Source of the DNA: an uncultured Anaerolineales bacterium
GTDB taxonomy: Bacteria > Chloroflexota > Anaerolineae > Anaerolineales > UBA11657
Length of the DNA: 6,734 bases
Assembly (NCBI GenBank): GCA_913031335.1
Contig: CAJWGI010000072.1
Coordinates: forward strand, 1-6,734
Reading direction: 5' to 3'
The translations under genes and the position numbers were made by a program. Position 1 is the first letter of the stretch, and the number at the start of each line of letters is the position of its first letter. Positions 1 to 6,548 of this stretch are shown here, piece after piece. The notes beneath the pieces are model-generated. The model saw only the letters and a list, made by a program, of their open reading frames with translations. It did no database searches and was not told where the DNA came from.

Positions 1-2081
1 TAGATGCGGCCGGGCGGGATGACTATCGTGGTGTACGCTGTTTCCACCAGCCCGGGGCCCTCGATCACATTGCCGGGCTGCAGCGCATCGCCGTCATAGA
101 CTGGCGTATCTTTCAGGTCGCCTTTTTCCGGCCAGTAGGCCATACGTGTGCCGCGCGAAGCGTGGTCCGGGCTGGCTTCCTGCAGCGCGTGGGTTGGCAA
201 CTCCATTTTGGCAGTCGGGATGATCGCTTTCAGGACAAAGTTGTCCACGTACACGCCTCCGGCCGGGTTGACCACCAATTGACTGAATGTCTGCGCGTAT
301 TCACGCTCGAACTGGTCGTAGATGGCTTGCGCCTGCGCCTCGTCGTGGATGAACAACTCCGGCGAAGTCGCGCGCTTGACCTGCACCTGCCCGCCATAGA
401 GCATGTCCAATTCGAGCTGGAAAATGGCTTGTTCGACATCGAAGCCCTCTCCGGCCAGGTCCAACTTCGCCGCTTCCATCAACTCGGTGACAGTTTTGTT
501 AAACTGCTCCTGATCCACCACCAATTCCTGCGTGAAGGGCGCCATGAACATCATGCGATTAGAGGTCTCGTAGACGTGCATGTTGTCCATGATGGAAGAG
601 CCATGCGCGCAGAACACCGGTGAGTATGGGAAGATGATGGCGCGGCTGATATCTTGCTGATATCCGGCCACATGCGTGGGGCCGCCGCCGCCCATCGCGA
701 ACAAGATGAAGTCATCGGGGTCATAGCCGCGCAAATGAACTTCTTTGCGGATGGCGGAGGCCATGTTGCCCTCTGCCACTTGGCGAATCAGCCAGGCAGC
801 CTCGTGCAGGCTGCAACCCAACGGTTTGACAATTTGCTCTCTAATGACCTGTTCGGCTTTGGCTTTATCCAGTTTCATGTTGCCCCCGTAGTAGAAGTCG
901 GGGTCAATGTAGCCCAGTACTACGTCCGCATCGGTGACGGTGGGTTTGCTTCCGCCCAGGTTGTAGCAGGCCGGGCCGGGGTCCGAACCGGCGCTTTGCG
1001 GTCCGACTTCCAGACGGTTGCCAAGCAGTTTGTTCACCCAGGCGATGGAGCCGCCGCCCGCGCCGATGGAAAGGGTCTGCAACATGGTGATGCCCACCAT
1101 CCAGCGGTCGATGATCGGACGAAACTCGTAATTGCGAACGCTATCCTGTACGATCAAGCCGATGTCGAAACTGGTGCCGCCCACATCGGTGGTGACCACA
1201 TTGTGGTAGCCCAGTTGCTTGGCGACATACTGCGCACCGATCAATCCAGCCACCGGGCCGCCGTTGTAGGTGCGGCTGGCGGTGGTCTTGAAAATTTCGG
1301 CGATGCCGCCGGTGTTGTGGATCATCTGAAAGGAACCGCCGTAACCTTTGTCGCGCAGTTTGTCCCACATCGCGGAGAGTTCGATTTGCATCGAGCGTTG
1401 CAGATACGCGTCCAGAGTGGCCGTCATGGTGCGCTCATACTCACCAAGTTTGCCTAACACCTGACTGGAGAGCACCACCGGCAGGTAACCAAGATGATAT
1501 TCCTTGTATTCCTCGCGGATGATCTCTTTGATGCGCTGTTCGTGCGCTGAATTAATGAAACTCCACAGCAGCGAGACCACAAAACCACGCGCGCCGTTGG
1601 TCACCAACTGGCGCACTTTGGAACGCACGTCGGCTTCATCTAGCGGGCGTACAATGTTGCCGCGCGAGTCAATCCGCTCGCGCACGCCGACGATCAGGTC
1701 GGGGGAGATGATGGGTTTGGGTTTGGATTGCACCGCCAGATTGCGGCGTTCCGCCACGCGGGTGCCATCCACCCACTGCGCGCCGCGCCCAATCAGCGTA
1801 GCATCCTGATGCCCTTCCGTGGCGATCAACCCCAGCCGTGGCCCGCTGCGTTCAATCAAGCGATTCATGGCGATAGTGGTCGAATAGCGGATGATATCCG
1901 TTTCGCGCAGCAGTTCATCCGCGGAAACACCGGACGTCTTAGCGGCTTCTTCGATTACGTTCAGAAAACAGACCGAAAGGTCATAGGGGGTAGTCGGCGA
2001 TTTGGCCGCCGTAATGCTGCCGTTGCGGCGCAAAACCAAGTCGGTGAAAGTCCCGCCGACATCAATATCAATGCTGCTCAT
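1..2081 (-). CDS. Apc3-like HyuA-family ATPase subunit of ketone carboxylase (3' partial)
   Basis: Hydantoinase/oxoprolinase A-type (ASKHA-fold) protein, probable counterpart of the large ATPase subunit Apc3 of acetophenone carboxylase, which uses ATP to activate substrates for ketone carboxylation in the cytoplasm. The frame is open for 693 codons and leaves the window after a partial codon TA. Phosphate-binding motif 1 is DVGGTFTD (residues 7-14); the second nucleotide motif is DVGGTSFDIG (299-308). Also present are NGGPVAG (273-279), AGGGSIA (341-347), PGPACYNLGG (368-377), GGGGPTH (464-470) and LDMLYGGQ (558-565), all as in ordinary HyuA proteins. VIEGPGL...VIPPG near residues 672-691 is the usual close-to-C-terminal signature, so only a few tens of residues are likely missing. 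The start is set by GGAGG seven bases upstream and by the ATGA overlap with the preceding gene. Substrate is unknown; a hydantoinase or oxoprolinase is less likely given the gamma-type gene next door. Confidence 0.88.
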   Translation of the reverse strand, partial: MSSIDIDVGGTFTDLVLRRNGSITAAKSPTTPYDLSVCFLNVIEEAAKTSGVSADELLRETDIIRYSTTIAMNRLIERSGPRLGLIATEGHQDATLIGRGAQWVDGTRVAERRNLAVQSKPKPIISPDLIVGVRERIDSRGNIVRPLDEADVRSKVRQLVTNGARGFVVSLLWSFINSAHEQRIKEIIREEYKEYHLGYLPVVLSSQVLGKLGEYERTMTATLDAYLQRSMQIELSAMWDKLRDKGYGGSFQMIHNTGGIAEIFKTTASRTYNGGPVAGLIGAQYVAKQLGYHNVVTTDVGGTSFDIGLIVQDSVRNYEFRPIIDRWMVGITMLQTLSIGAGGGSIAWVNKLLGNRLEVGPQSAGSDPGPACYNLGGSKPTVTDADVVLGYIDPDFYYGGNMKLDKAKAEQVIREQIVKPLGCSLHEAAWLIRQVAEGNMASAIRKEVHLRGYDPDDFILFAMGGGGPTHVAGYQQDISRAIIFPYSPVFCAHGSSIMDNMHVYETSNRMMFMAPFTQELVVDQEQFNKTVTELMEAAKLDLAGEGFDVEQAIFQLELDMLYGGQVQVKRATSPELFIHDEAQAQAIYDQFEREYAQTFSQLVVNPAGGVYVDNFVLKAIIPTAKMELPTHALQEASPDHASRGTRMAYWPEKGDLKDTPVYDGDALQPGNVIEGPGLVETAYTTIVIPPGRI

Positions 2082-2467
2082 GCTGGCGCCTCCAAATGTC
2101 CATCGCGGACGACTAGTTCCTGCCGCTGTAGGCGTCCCTTCAGGCTGTCGATATCAATCTCAATATCGTGGGTCAGGGGATGTCCCGGCGGCAGATATTC
2201 GGTCTCGATTTGCACCCCGCAATTGGGGCAATAGAATTCCACGATGCGGATCCACTCCGGATCGGGCGCGAAGGTGAAATCGCCCTCGATCAGCGGCTGA
2301 TGCACTTCGCGCGGATCGCGGTTGTAGATCAGGCAGCCTTTTTTGTAATTCTCGCGCGCGCCAATCAACGTGTGGTCGCAGCGATTGCATCGCCACATTT
2401 CCGCGTTCAAATCCAGGTCAAGGCTCTCGGTCATGCGAATACGCATGTCTCCATTCTGAACAGTCAT
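2078..2467 (-). CDS. Gamma-type zinc-ribbon subunit of acetone/acetophenone carboxylase (Apc2-like)
   Basis: A 129-residue (about 15 kDa) soluble protein resembling the small gamma subunit of acetone carboxylase and Apc2 of acetophenone carboxylase, a structural, metal-binding partner of the large HyuA/HyuB-type subunits. Two CxxC knuckles are visible, C27-N-R-C30 (in WRCNRC) and C80-P-N-C83 (in FYCPNCG), which would bind one zinc ion. A fifth cysteine (C45) lies between them. The C-terminal part is acidic and hydrophobic (DIEIDIDSL, 101-109) with no membrane segment. The start is supported by GGGAGG five to six bases upstream, inside the end of the preceding gene, ahead of alternative Met8 and Met12. 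The gene sits 1 nt after the first ATPase subunit and overlaps the next by ATGA, so all three are surely co-translated. The family call rests on size, cysteine pattern and context. Confidence 0.85.
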   Translation of the reverse strand: MTVQNGDMRIRMTESLDLDLNAEMWRCNRCDHTLIGARENYKKGCLIYNRDPREVHQPLIEGDFTFAPDPEWIRIVEFYCPNCGVQIETEYLPPGHPLTHDIEIDIDSLKGRLQRQELVVRDGHLEAPA

Positions 2468-2468
2468 C

Positions 2469-4424
2469 TTAGCCTCCCTTCTTTGTCAAATGCCCATTGG
2501 CAAATTCATCTTTCTGCAACTGCCAGCCTGGCGCAACCAGATAAGTGGTGTTGTCGCCTTCGATAACGGCTGCGCCCGCAACAGTGTCACCGGCTGCCAG
2601 GCTGTCCCACGGACAAACACTGGCCTCGGCGCTGCTGCCATCCCAGATGGTGCTGCGACTGGTCGGGGTGGCAGTCCGCCCGCCCCCGGCTGCCGGGCGT
2701 GTAGCCACGCGTTCGCCAATCGCGTAGACAGCGCGCAGCCGCGCCATTTCGATCTGGCCGTCCACGCCGGATGCTTTCAGCGATTTGGCATCCAATGCCC
2801 CATTGAGAGCGACGGGTTTTGTGGCGACAGCGCCGTCCGGTTTGCAGGTGTCCAGTTCCAGCGTCAGTTGTACCTGCGCGGTATCGAGCCCTTCTCCCTC
2901 CATATCGCGCATGGCCTCCGCGCGCATGGCTATGAGCGCTTCGTTCAGTCTGGCAGTGCCACTCTTGTCCGCTTTGACCATTAGCGCGTGCTCGTAGACG
3001 TGCATGATGTCGGCTAGGGATGAGCCAAGCACGCTGAAGACTGCGCCCAGATCGAACACATAGGCGGAGGCCAGCCCGGCGCAGGCGGCCACGCTGGTGG
3101 CAAACATGCCGCCGTTGCCGCCGAAGGCAAATAGCGCGCAATCACTCGCTGCCAGCCCCGCCTGCGCGAGTCGGCTCTTGATGCTCTCCGCCAGCATGTC
3201 AGCGGCGCGGTTGACAATCTGGGTCGCAGCCGCTTCCACGCTAGCGCCCAGCGGCGCGGCGACATGCGCTTGGATCGCCTCGCGCGCGGCCTCGGCACTG
3301 AGAACACGTGCGCCGCCCAGGAAGTTATCCGGGTTTAGATAGCCCAACAACAGGGCTGCATCGGTGAGCGTGGCTTCCGTGCCACCCAGGTCGTAGCAAG
3401 CCGGGCCGGGGTAAGCACCCATGCTTTTTGGCCCCAGTTGCACTTGGCTGTTCGAATCCACACTGGCGACGCTGCCGCCGCCCAGGGCGATAGAGAAAAC
3501 ATCTGGCGCTGGCATTTTAAGCGGGATGTCGAACACTACCGGCGCGCGGTTCAGTGACGGTGTGCCGTCTGAAATCAGACTGACTTTGGCGGTGGTGCCG
3601 CCGATGTCAAGCGCGACCACATGCTGCAAACCGTAGCGCCGCGCGAATTCGGCGCTGGCATACAGCCCCATTGTGGGGCCAGACTCAATCGTATCGACTG
3701 CGCGGGTTTTTGCCACCCGCGCCACGCCGCCATTCTGGTGACCGATCAGAAGTTGGCGTTTCCAGCCATATTCGTCGCGCAGCCGGTCTTCGGCTTTGAA
3801 GAGCGTATCAGCCAGCGGTCCGTGCACATAAGCGTTGATCAAGGCGTAGTGCGTGCGCGTCATGTCGTCCGGGTGCTTGCAGATATCGCTGCCCGCCAGG
3901 GCCGGGACTGCGCCCAGAAAGTGGTCAGGGTATTGCTGCTCGATGACTGCTTTCATGCCTTGTTCATCGCTGGCGTCACTGAACGCCCCGGCCAGACTGA
4001 TGCATACACGCCGCACACCACGTTCCAGCAGGCTTTTCACCAGTGTCAGCACTGCCTGTTGGTCAACCGGCTGCTTTAGACCGATGACGCTATCCTGCCC
4101 GAGCAATCCCAGCGCCGGGCTGCTGTCCTGGCCGTAGAGGCTGTGCTCGTTGCCTTCGCTAACGAAAAGCCCCAACCGCGGTCCGCTGCGTTCTGCCAGT
4201 ACGTTGGTGGTAATAGTCGTAGACCAGCGGATGAGCTGCGTTTCCGCCAGCAGCGCGCCCAGATCATCAAATCCCAACTGATCTGCACCAGCTTGCAGAC
4301 AATCCAGAAAACAAGCTGTGAGATCGTGGGGCGTGGTGTCCACCTTCACCGAGGCAAGTTGTTCGGCGTTGCCAAACAGCCCATCAGTAAGGGTGCCGCC
4401 CACATCGATATCAATCGTGTACAT
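2469..4424 (-). CDS. Apc1-like HyuA-family ATPase subunit of ketone carboxylase
   Basis: A 651-residue (about 70 kDa) HyuA/oxoprolinase-type ASKHA protein, matching in size and position the 70-kDa Apc1 subunit of acetophenone carboxylase. The nucleotide motifs are DVGGTLTD (7-14) and DIGGTTAKVSLI (273-284), followed by LGGGSVA (314-320) and PGPACYDLGG (339-348). The downstream motif that reads GGGGPTH in the partner subunit is here FGGNGGMF (434-441), losing the Pro and His. The C-terminal domain is shorter than the partner's and lacks its LYGGQ segment (here LELDTCKPDG). Both paralogues share an MHVYE segment (474-478 here). It ends with the usual VIEGDNTTYLVAPGW signature, so it is complete. 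It is first in the carboxylase operon, follows a 221-bp regulatory gap, and has a strong AAAGGAGG site. Alternative readings are N-methylhydantoinase A or 5-oxoprolinase; the adjacent gamma-type gene and second paralogue argue against both. Confidence 0.87.
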   Translation of the reverse strand: MYTIDIDVGGTLTDGLFGNAEQLASVKVDTTPHDLTACFLDCLQAGADQLGFDDLGALLAETQLIRWSTTITTNVLAERSGPRLGLFVSEGNEHSLYGQDSSPALGLLGQDSVIGLKQPVDQQAVLTLVKSLLERGVRRVCISLAGAFSDASDEQGMKAVIEQQYPDHFLGAVPALAGSDICKHPDDMTRTHYALINAYVHGPLADTLFKAEDRLRDEYGWKRQLLIGHQNGGVARVAKTRAVDTIESGPTMGLYASAEFARRYGLQHVVALDIGGTTAKVSLISDGTPSLNRAPVVFDIPLKMPAPDVFSIALGGGSVASVDSNSQVQLGPKSMGAYPGPACYDLGGTEATLTDAALLLGYLNPDNFLGGARVLSAEAAREAIQAHVAAPLGASVEAAATQIVNRAADMLAESIKSRLAQAGLAASDCALFAFGGNGGMFATSVAACAGLASAYVFDLGAVFSVLGSSLADIMHVYEHALMVKADKSGTARLNEALIAMRAEAMRDMEGEGLDTAQVQLTLELDTCKPDGAVATKPVALNGALDAKSLKASGVDGQIEMARLRAVYAIGERVATRPAAGGGRTATPTSRSTIWDGSSAEASVCPWDSLAAGDTVAGAAVIEGDNTTYLVAPGWQLQKDEFANGHLTKKGG

Positions 4425-4433
4425 AGCGGGTCC

Positions 4434-4443
4434 AACCTCCTTT
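4434..4443 (-). promoter_or_regulatory. Ribosome binding site of first carboxylase gene
   Basis: AAAGGAGGTT on the minus strand is a near-perfect match to the 16S anti-Shine-Dalgarno. It is about 11 nt from GGAGG to the ATG at 4424, slightly long but convincing, and contrasts with the absence of such a site at the two regulator genes. Confidence 0.85.
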
Positions 4444-4453
4444 ACTTGTGCTA

Positions 4454-4479
4454 AATGCAGCGAATGAAATAATGCAGCG
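4454..4479 (-). repeat. 9-bp direct repeat upstream of carboxylase operon
   Basis: AATGCAGCG appears on the + strand at 4454-4462 and 4471-4479 (CGCTGCATT on the minus strand), identical over nine bases and 17 bp apart. The pair lies between the promoter-like sequence and the ribosome binding site of the first carboxylase gene. It is a candidate operator for the adjacent NarL-type regulator or another repressor; the binding protein is not known. Confidence 0.6.
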
Positions 4480-4500
4480 TTTCTCAGATAGCTGAACGCT
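4476..4500. repeat. Inverted repeat AGCGTT...AACGCT
   Basis: The arms AGCGTT (4476-4481) and AACGCT (4495-4500) pair perfectly. An inner CAG/CTG pair (4485-4487 with 4492-4494) around ATAG extends the stem after a 3-nt bulge. It overlaps the second copy of the AATGCAGCG repeat. It may be an operator or a leader-RNA hairpin in the carboxylase transcript. Confidence 0.45.
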
Positions 4501-4544
4501 TACAGAATAGCTTGAGTGTATGGGAAAAGTAGACTGGAAATCAA

Positions 4545-4569
4545 CGGCCTTAAGACGAATTAATGGCCG
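4545..4569. repeat. Inverted repeat CGGCC-TTAA...TTAA-GGCCG
   Basis: CGGCCTTAA (4545-4553) and TTAATGGCCG (4560-4569) form nine base pairs with one bulged base and a 6-nt loop (GACGAA). It lies just upstream of the TTGATT promoter-like hexamer, so it is placed as an activator site would be. No T-tract follows it. Confidence 0.45.
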
Positions 4570-4576
4570 CTAATCA

Positions 4577-4594
4577 GGGGGGCTTGGGGGGCTT
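4577..4594. repeat. Tandem GGGGGGCTT x2
   Basis: The 9-bp unit GGGGGGCTT occurs twice in perfect tandem (4577-4585, 4586-4594). The second unit overlaps the left arm of the neighbouring inverted repeat. The distal AAAGCCCC arm could therefore pair with most of either unit, giving alternative hairpins. Confidence 0.55.
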
Positions 4595-4615
4595 TGGACG
4601 TAGGACTAAAGCCCC
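4588..4615. repeat. 8-bp inverted repeat (GGGGCTTT/AAAGCCCC) after the response regulator
   Basis: GGGGCTTT (4588-4595) and AAAGCCCC (4608-4615) are perfect arms around a 12-nt loop, 30 bp past the response-regulator stop codon. The position suits a terminator for the kinase-regulator pair. The minus-strand sequence after the stem is C-rich rather than T-rich, so intrinsic termination is doubtful. It may protect the mRNA end or leave partial read-through into the carboxylase genes. Confidence 0.45.
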
Positions 4616-4645
4616 AACTCATTTCCTTTCTCAACCTCATGAACA

Positions 4646-5326
4646 TCAATCATCCGAGAAACCCAGACGAGGGATCAAATCCAACTGACGCGCGCGGCGA
4701 ACAGCCTGGGTCCGGTTGCGCACATCAAGTTTGCTGAGGATGTTGCTGACATGCGCTTTGACCGTCTTTTCGGAAACCACTAATTCCTGAGCAATGGCAC
4801 GATTTGGCCGACCTTTCGCCAGCAGACATAGAACCTCAGTTTCGCGTGGGGTCAAAGGAGAGAGAGAGTCGGAGGTTTCTGCGATTTGTTCGGCAGGGGC
4901 ATCACGCCATGAATCAAGCAGTACTTGCGCTGCCTGGGGATGTAGAGGCGCTTCTCCACGATGTGCCTGCCGGATGGCGGCAATCAACTCGCTCGGCTCT
5001 ACATCTTTGTGCAGGAATCCTGCTGCGCCGGCTTTCATTGCCTTGGTGACGTATGCGTCTTCGGGAAAACTAGTCAGGGCAATCACGCGTATCGTGGGCC
5101 AACGTGCCCGAATTTCTCGGGTGGCAGCCACCCCGTCCATCTTCGGCATGACCAGATCCATCAACACCACCTGCGGTCGAAGGGATTCCACTGCTTGCAG
5201 CGCCTCTCTTCCATTGGCGGCCTCGCCGACAACTTCCACCTCGCTTTTGTGACTGGCAATGCAGTGTTGCAGACCTACCCGAACCATTGGGTGGTCGTCA
5301 ACGATGAGAACGCGGATGTGTTCCAT
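4646..5326 (-). CDS. NarL/FixJ-family two-component response regulator
   Basis: A 226-residue DNA-binding regulator. The receiver domain (about 4-120) has the acidic pocket D10-D11, the phospho-acceptor D57 (in VVLMDLVMP), the conserved T85 and K107 (in FLHKD). A linker (about 125-153) leads to a LuxR/GerE-type helix-turn-helix (about 156-215) with LTPRETEVLCLLAKG and the recognition-helix region VSEKTVKAHVSNILSKL. All key residues are present, so it should be activated by phosphorylation from the kinase encoded 14 nt upstream. The carboxylase operon begins 221 bp downstream on the same strand, making it the natural target, although no binding site can be proven from sequence. The start ATG matches the family's usual N-terminus (MEHIRVLIVDDHP) but there is no convincing Shine-Dalgarno in the 14-nt gap, so translation probably depends on coupling to the kinase gene. 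Confidence 0.95.
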   Translation of the reverse strand: MEHIRVLIVDDHPMVRVGLQHCIASHKSEVEVVGEAANGREALQAVESLRPQVVLMDLVMPKMDGVAATREIRARWPTIRVIALTSFPEDAYVTKAMKAGAAGFLHKDVEPSELIAAIRQAHRGEAPLHPQAAQVLLDSWRDAPAEQIAETSDSLSPLTPRETEVLCLLAKGRPNRAIAQELVVSEKTVKAHVSNILSKLDVRNRTQAVRRARQLDLIPRLGFSDD

Positions 5327-5340
5327 TTAGTGTCAATTCT

Positions 5341-6528
5341 TCACGATAGCGGAACGCAGGCATCTATTTGTAGACCGATGCTGGCGTCGGCGCGGACCCG
5401 GAAATCCCCACCCAATCCTGCCAGGCGCTCTCGCATAATGGAGAACCCCATTCCGCCCGACCGGGTTCGGCGCTTGCGGCTGCGGTGAGTGGGCCGTGGT
5501 TCCATCCCGATGCCGTTGTCTTTGACCACCAGCCTTATTTCCTTTGCAGAAAGATGTAATTCAATTTCGGCGCGGTGCGCGCGCGCGTGTTTGACCACAT
5601 TGTGCAAAGCCTCTTGTGCTACTCGGAAAAGCGCTTCTTCCTGTTCCTGGGTCAAACGCTGGATACCATACTGACGCACTTTCACTTCCAGCTGATGGCG
5701 CGTCTGAATGGCTTGCCCTAGCTTTCGCAATGCGGTGATAAGCCCCTCGCCTTCCAGGGCTGCCGGGCGCAGTTCATAAATCAGTGCGCGCATTTCCGTC
5801 AGCGTATCCCGGGCAGCCTGGTAGAGCAATTCGGCTGTCGGAGCGGCATCTTCTCCACCCTTAAGGTAGTTGCGGATGGCATCAGTCATCAGCACGATGG
5901 TGAACAATGATTGCGTGACCGAATCGTGTAGTTCCCGCGCCAATCTGTTGCGTTCATCAATCTGTGCCAAACGTTCGGCATGCTCATATAGTCTCGCGTT
6001 CTCAATGGCGATGGCCGCGTGCTTGGCAAAGAGTTCCAGCGCTGCTACATCCTGCGCCCCGAAAGTGCGCGTTGGGTCGTCGGTACCGATGGAGAACACC
6101 CCGTTTAATCGGTCTTGCCACCATATAGGCACACTCACAGCGGCTCTTATCTGGCGCATGTCTGAATCGTCAATAGGCAGGTTGACTTGCTCCCCGTAGT
6201 TGCCTACAATCACCGGCCGCTTGAGGGCGTAAACTTGGCCGCTTATCCCCACGCCTTCGGTAAAGTCGATGTCGAGAAGCGCCTCGGGAAGATTGTGTAG
6301 TGCCCGGTGGCGAATTGCATGGCGTTCTTCATCCACCAACCCGATTGCGCCCTGTTTTGCATGCAGCAGGTCGACTGCGCTGACGACCATCTTCTCCAGC
6401 AGTGTGGTCAGGTCAAGCTCGGCGCTCATGGCCTCGACAAGGTGGAGCAGCGTGGTCAAGCGTCGATTGTCGCTCCGCAGCGCCGCGAGTTCTTCATCGC
6501 GTTGCCTCAGGCTTTCGGGGTGTTCCAT
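5341..6528 (-). CDS. Soluble GAF-domain sensor histidine kinase (HisKA_3/NarX-like)
   Basis: A 395-residue cytoplasmic sensor kinase, partner of the response regulator that follows 14 nt later. In order it has a short coiled-coil N-terminus (about 5-33, rich in Leu/Arg/Glu), one GAF domain (about 40-178), and a HisKA_3 dimerisation domain with the phospho-acceptor H201 in ERNRLARELHDSVTQSL. A HATPase_c domain follows, with N-box EALHNVVKHA (306-315), G1 box DNGIGM (337-342) and G2 box GGMGFSIMRERLAGLGG (358-374). No transmembrane segment or signal peptide is visible, so the signal is intracellular, probably a small ligand or redox cue bound by the GAF domain. The ATP lid (343-357) is unusually basic, with many Arg/Lys between the G1 and G2 boxes. 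The start is the first ATG after an in-frame TAG; there is no Shine-Dalgarno at normal spacing. Ligand unknown. Confidence 0.95.
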   Translation of the reverse strand: MEHPESLRQRDEELAALRSDNRRLTTLLHLVEAMSAELDLTTLLEKMVVSAVDLLHAKQGAIGLVDEERHAIRHRALHNLPEALLDIDFTEGVGISGQVYALKRPVIVGNYGEQVNLPIDDSDMRQIRAAVSVPIWWQDRLNGVFSIGTDDPTRTFGAQDVAALELFAKHAAIAIENARLYEHAERLAQIDERNRLARELHDSVTQSLFTIVLMTDAIRNYLKGGEDAAPTAELLYQAARDTLTEMRALIYELRPAALEGEGLITALRKLGQAIQTRHQLEVKVRQYGIQRLTQEQEEALFRVAQEALHNVVKHARAHRAEIELHLSAKEIRLVVKDNGIGMEPRPTHRSRKRRTRSGGMGFSIMRERLAGLGGDFRVRADASIGLQIDACVPLS

Positions 6529-6548
6529 TAGCTACATTGCGTTCGCGT

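Larger units (their letters stand above)
4425..4645 (-). promoter_or_regulatory. Regulatory gap ahead of the carboxylase operon
   Basis: This 221-bp non-coding gap separates the response regulator from the first carboxylase gene and is the only sizeable gap between genes. It is visibly richer in A and T than the flanking genes and holds three inverted repeats, a 9-bp direct repeat and a G6CTT tandem repeat, each listed separately. The best promoter-like pair on the minus strand is TTGATT (4544-4539) with CATACA (4522-4517), 16 nt apart. The -10 is weak, so an activator-dependent promoter is plausible. No RNA gene or small reading frame with a ribosome binding site was recognised. Confidence 0.5.

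Noticed and set aside
1..5. Possible stop codon of the truncated gene at the window edge
   Set aside because: The last partial codon is TA, which could become a stop, but the family normally continues some tens of residues after the IPPG motif, so the gene is treated as running off the window.
162..623. + strand open frame of 153 codons
   Set aside because: Antisense to the same HyuA-like gene; no domain or context support.
654..1457. Long + strand open frame of 267 codons
   Set aside because: It lies fully antisense to the HyuA-like coding frame, which has clear family motifs throughout; its translation shows no recognisable domain and it has no ribosome binding site. GC-rich codon bias produces such shadows.
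2469..4424. Annotation as N-methylhydantoinase A or 5-oxoprolinase
   Set aside because: Such generic labels fit the fold, but the neighbouring gamma-type zinc-ribbon gene and a second HyuA paralogue in the Apc order make a ketone carboxylase more likely.
4577..4595. G-quadruplex in the G-rich tandem repeat
   Set aside because: Only two six-G runs are present; four separated G-tracts with normal loops are not available without splitting the runs with no loop.
4425..4645. Riboswitch or small RNA in the gap before the carboxylase genes
   Set aside because: Small hairpins are present but no known riboswitch core or conserved RNA motif could be recognised by eye.
4961..5488. + strand open frame spanning the kinase-regulator junction
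   Set aside because: It crosses two well-supported genes on the other strand and has no family features.
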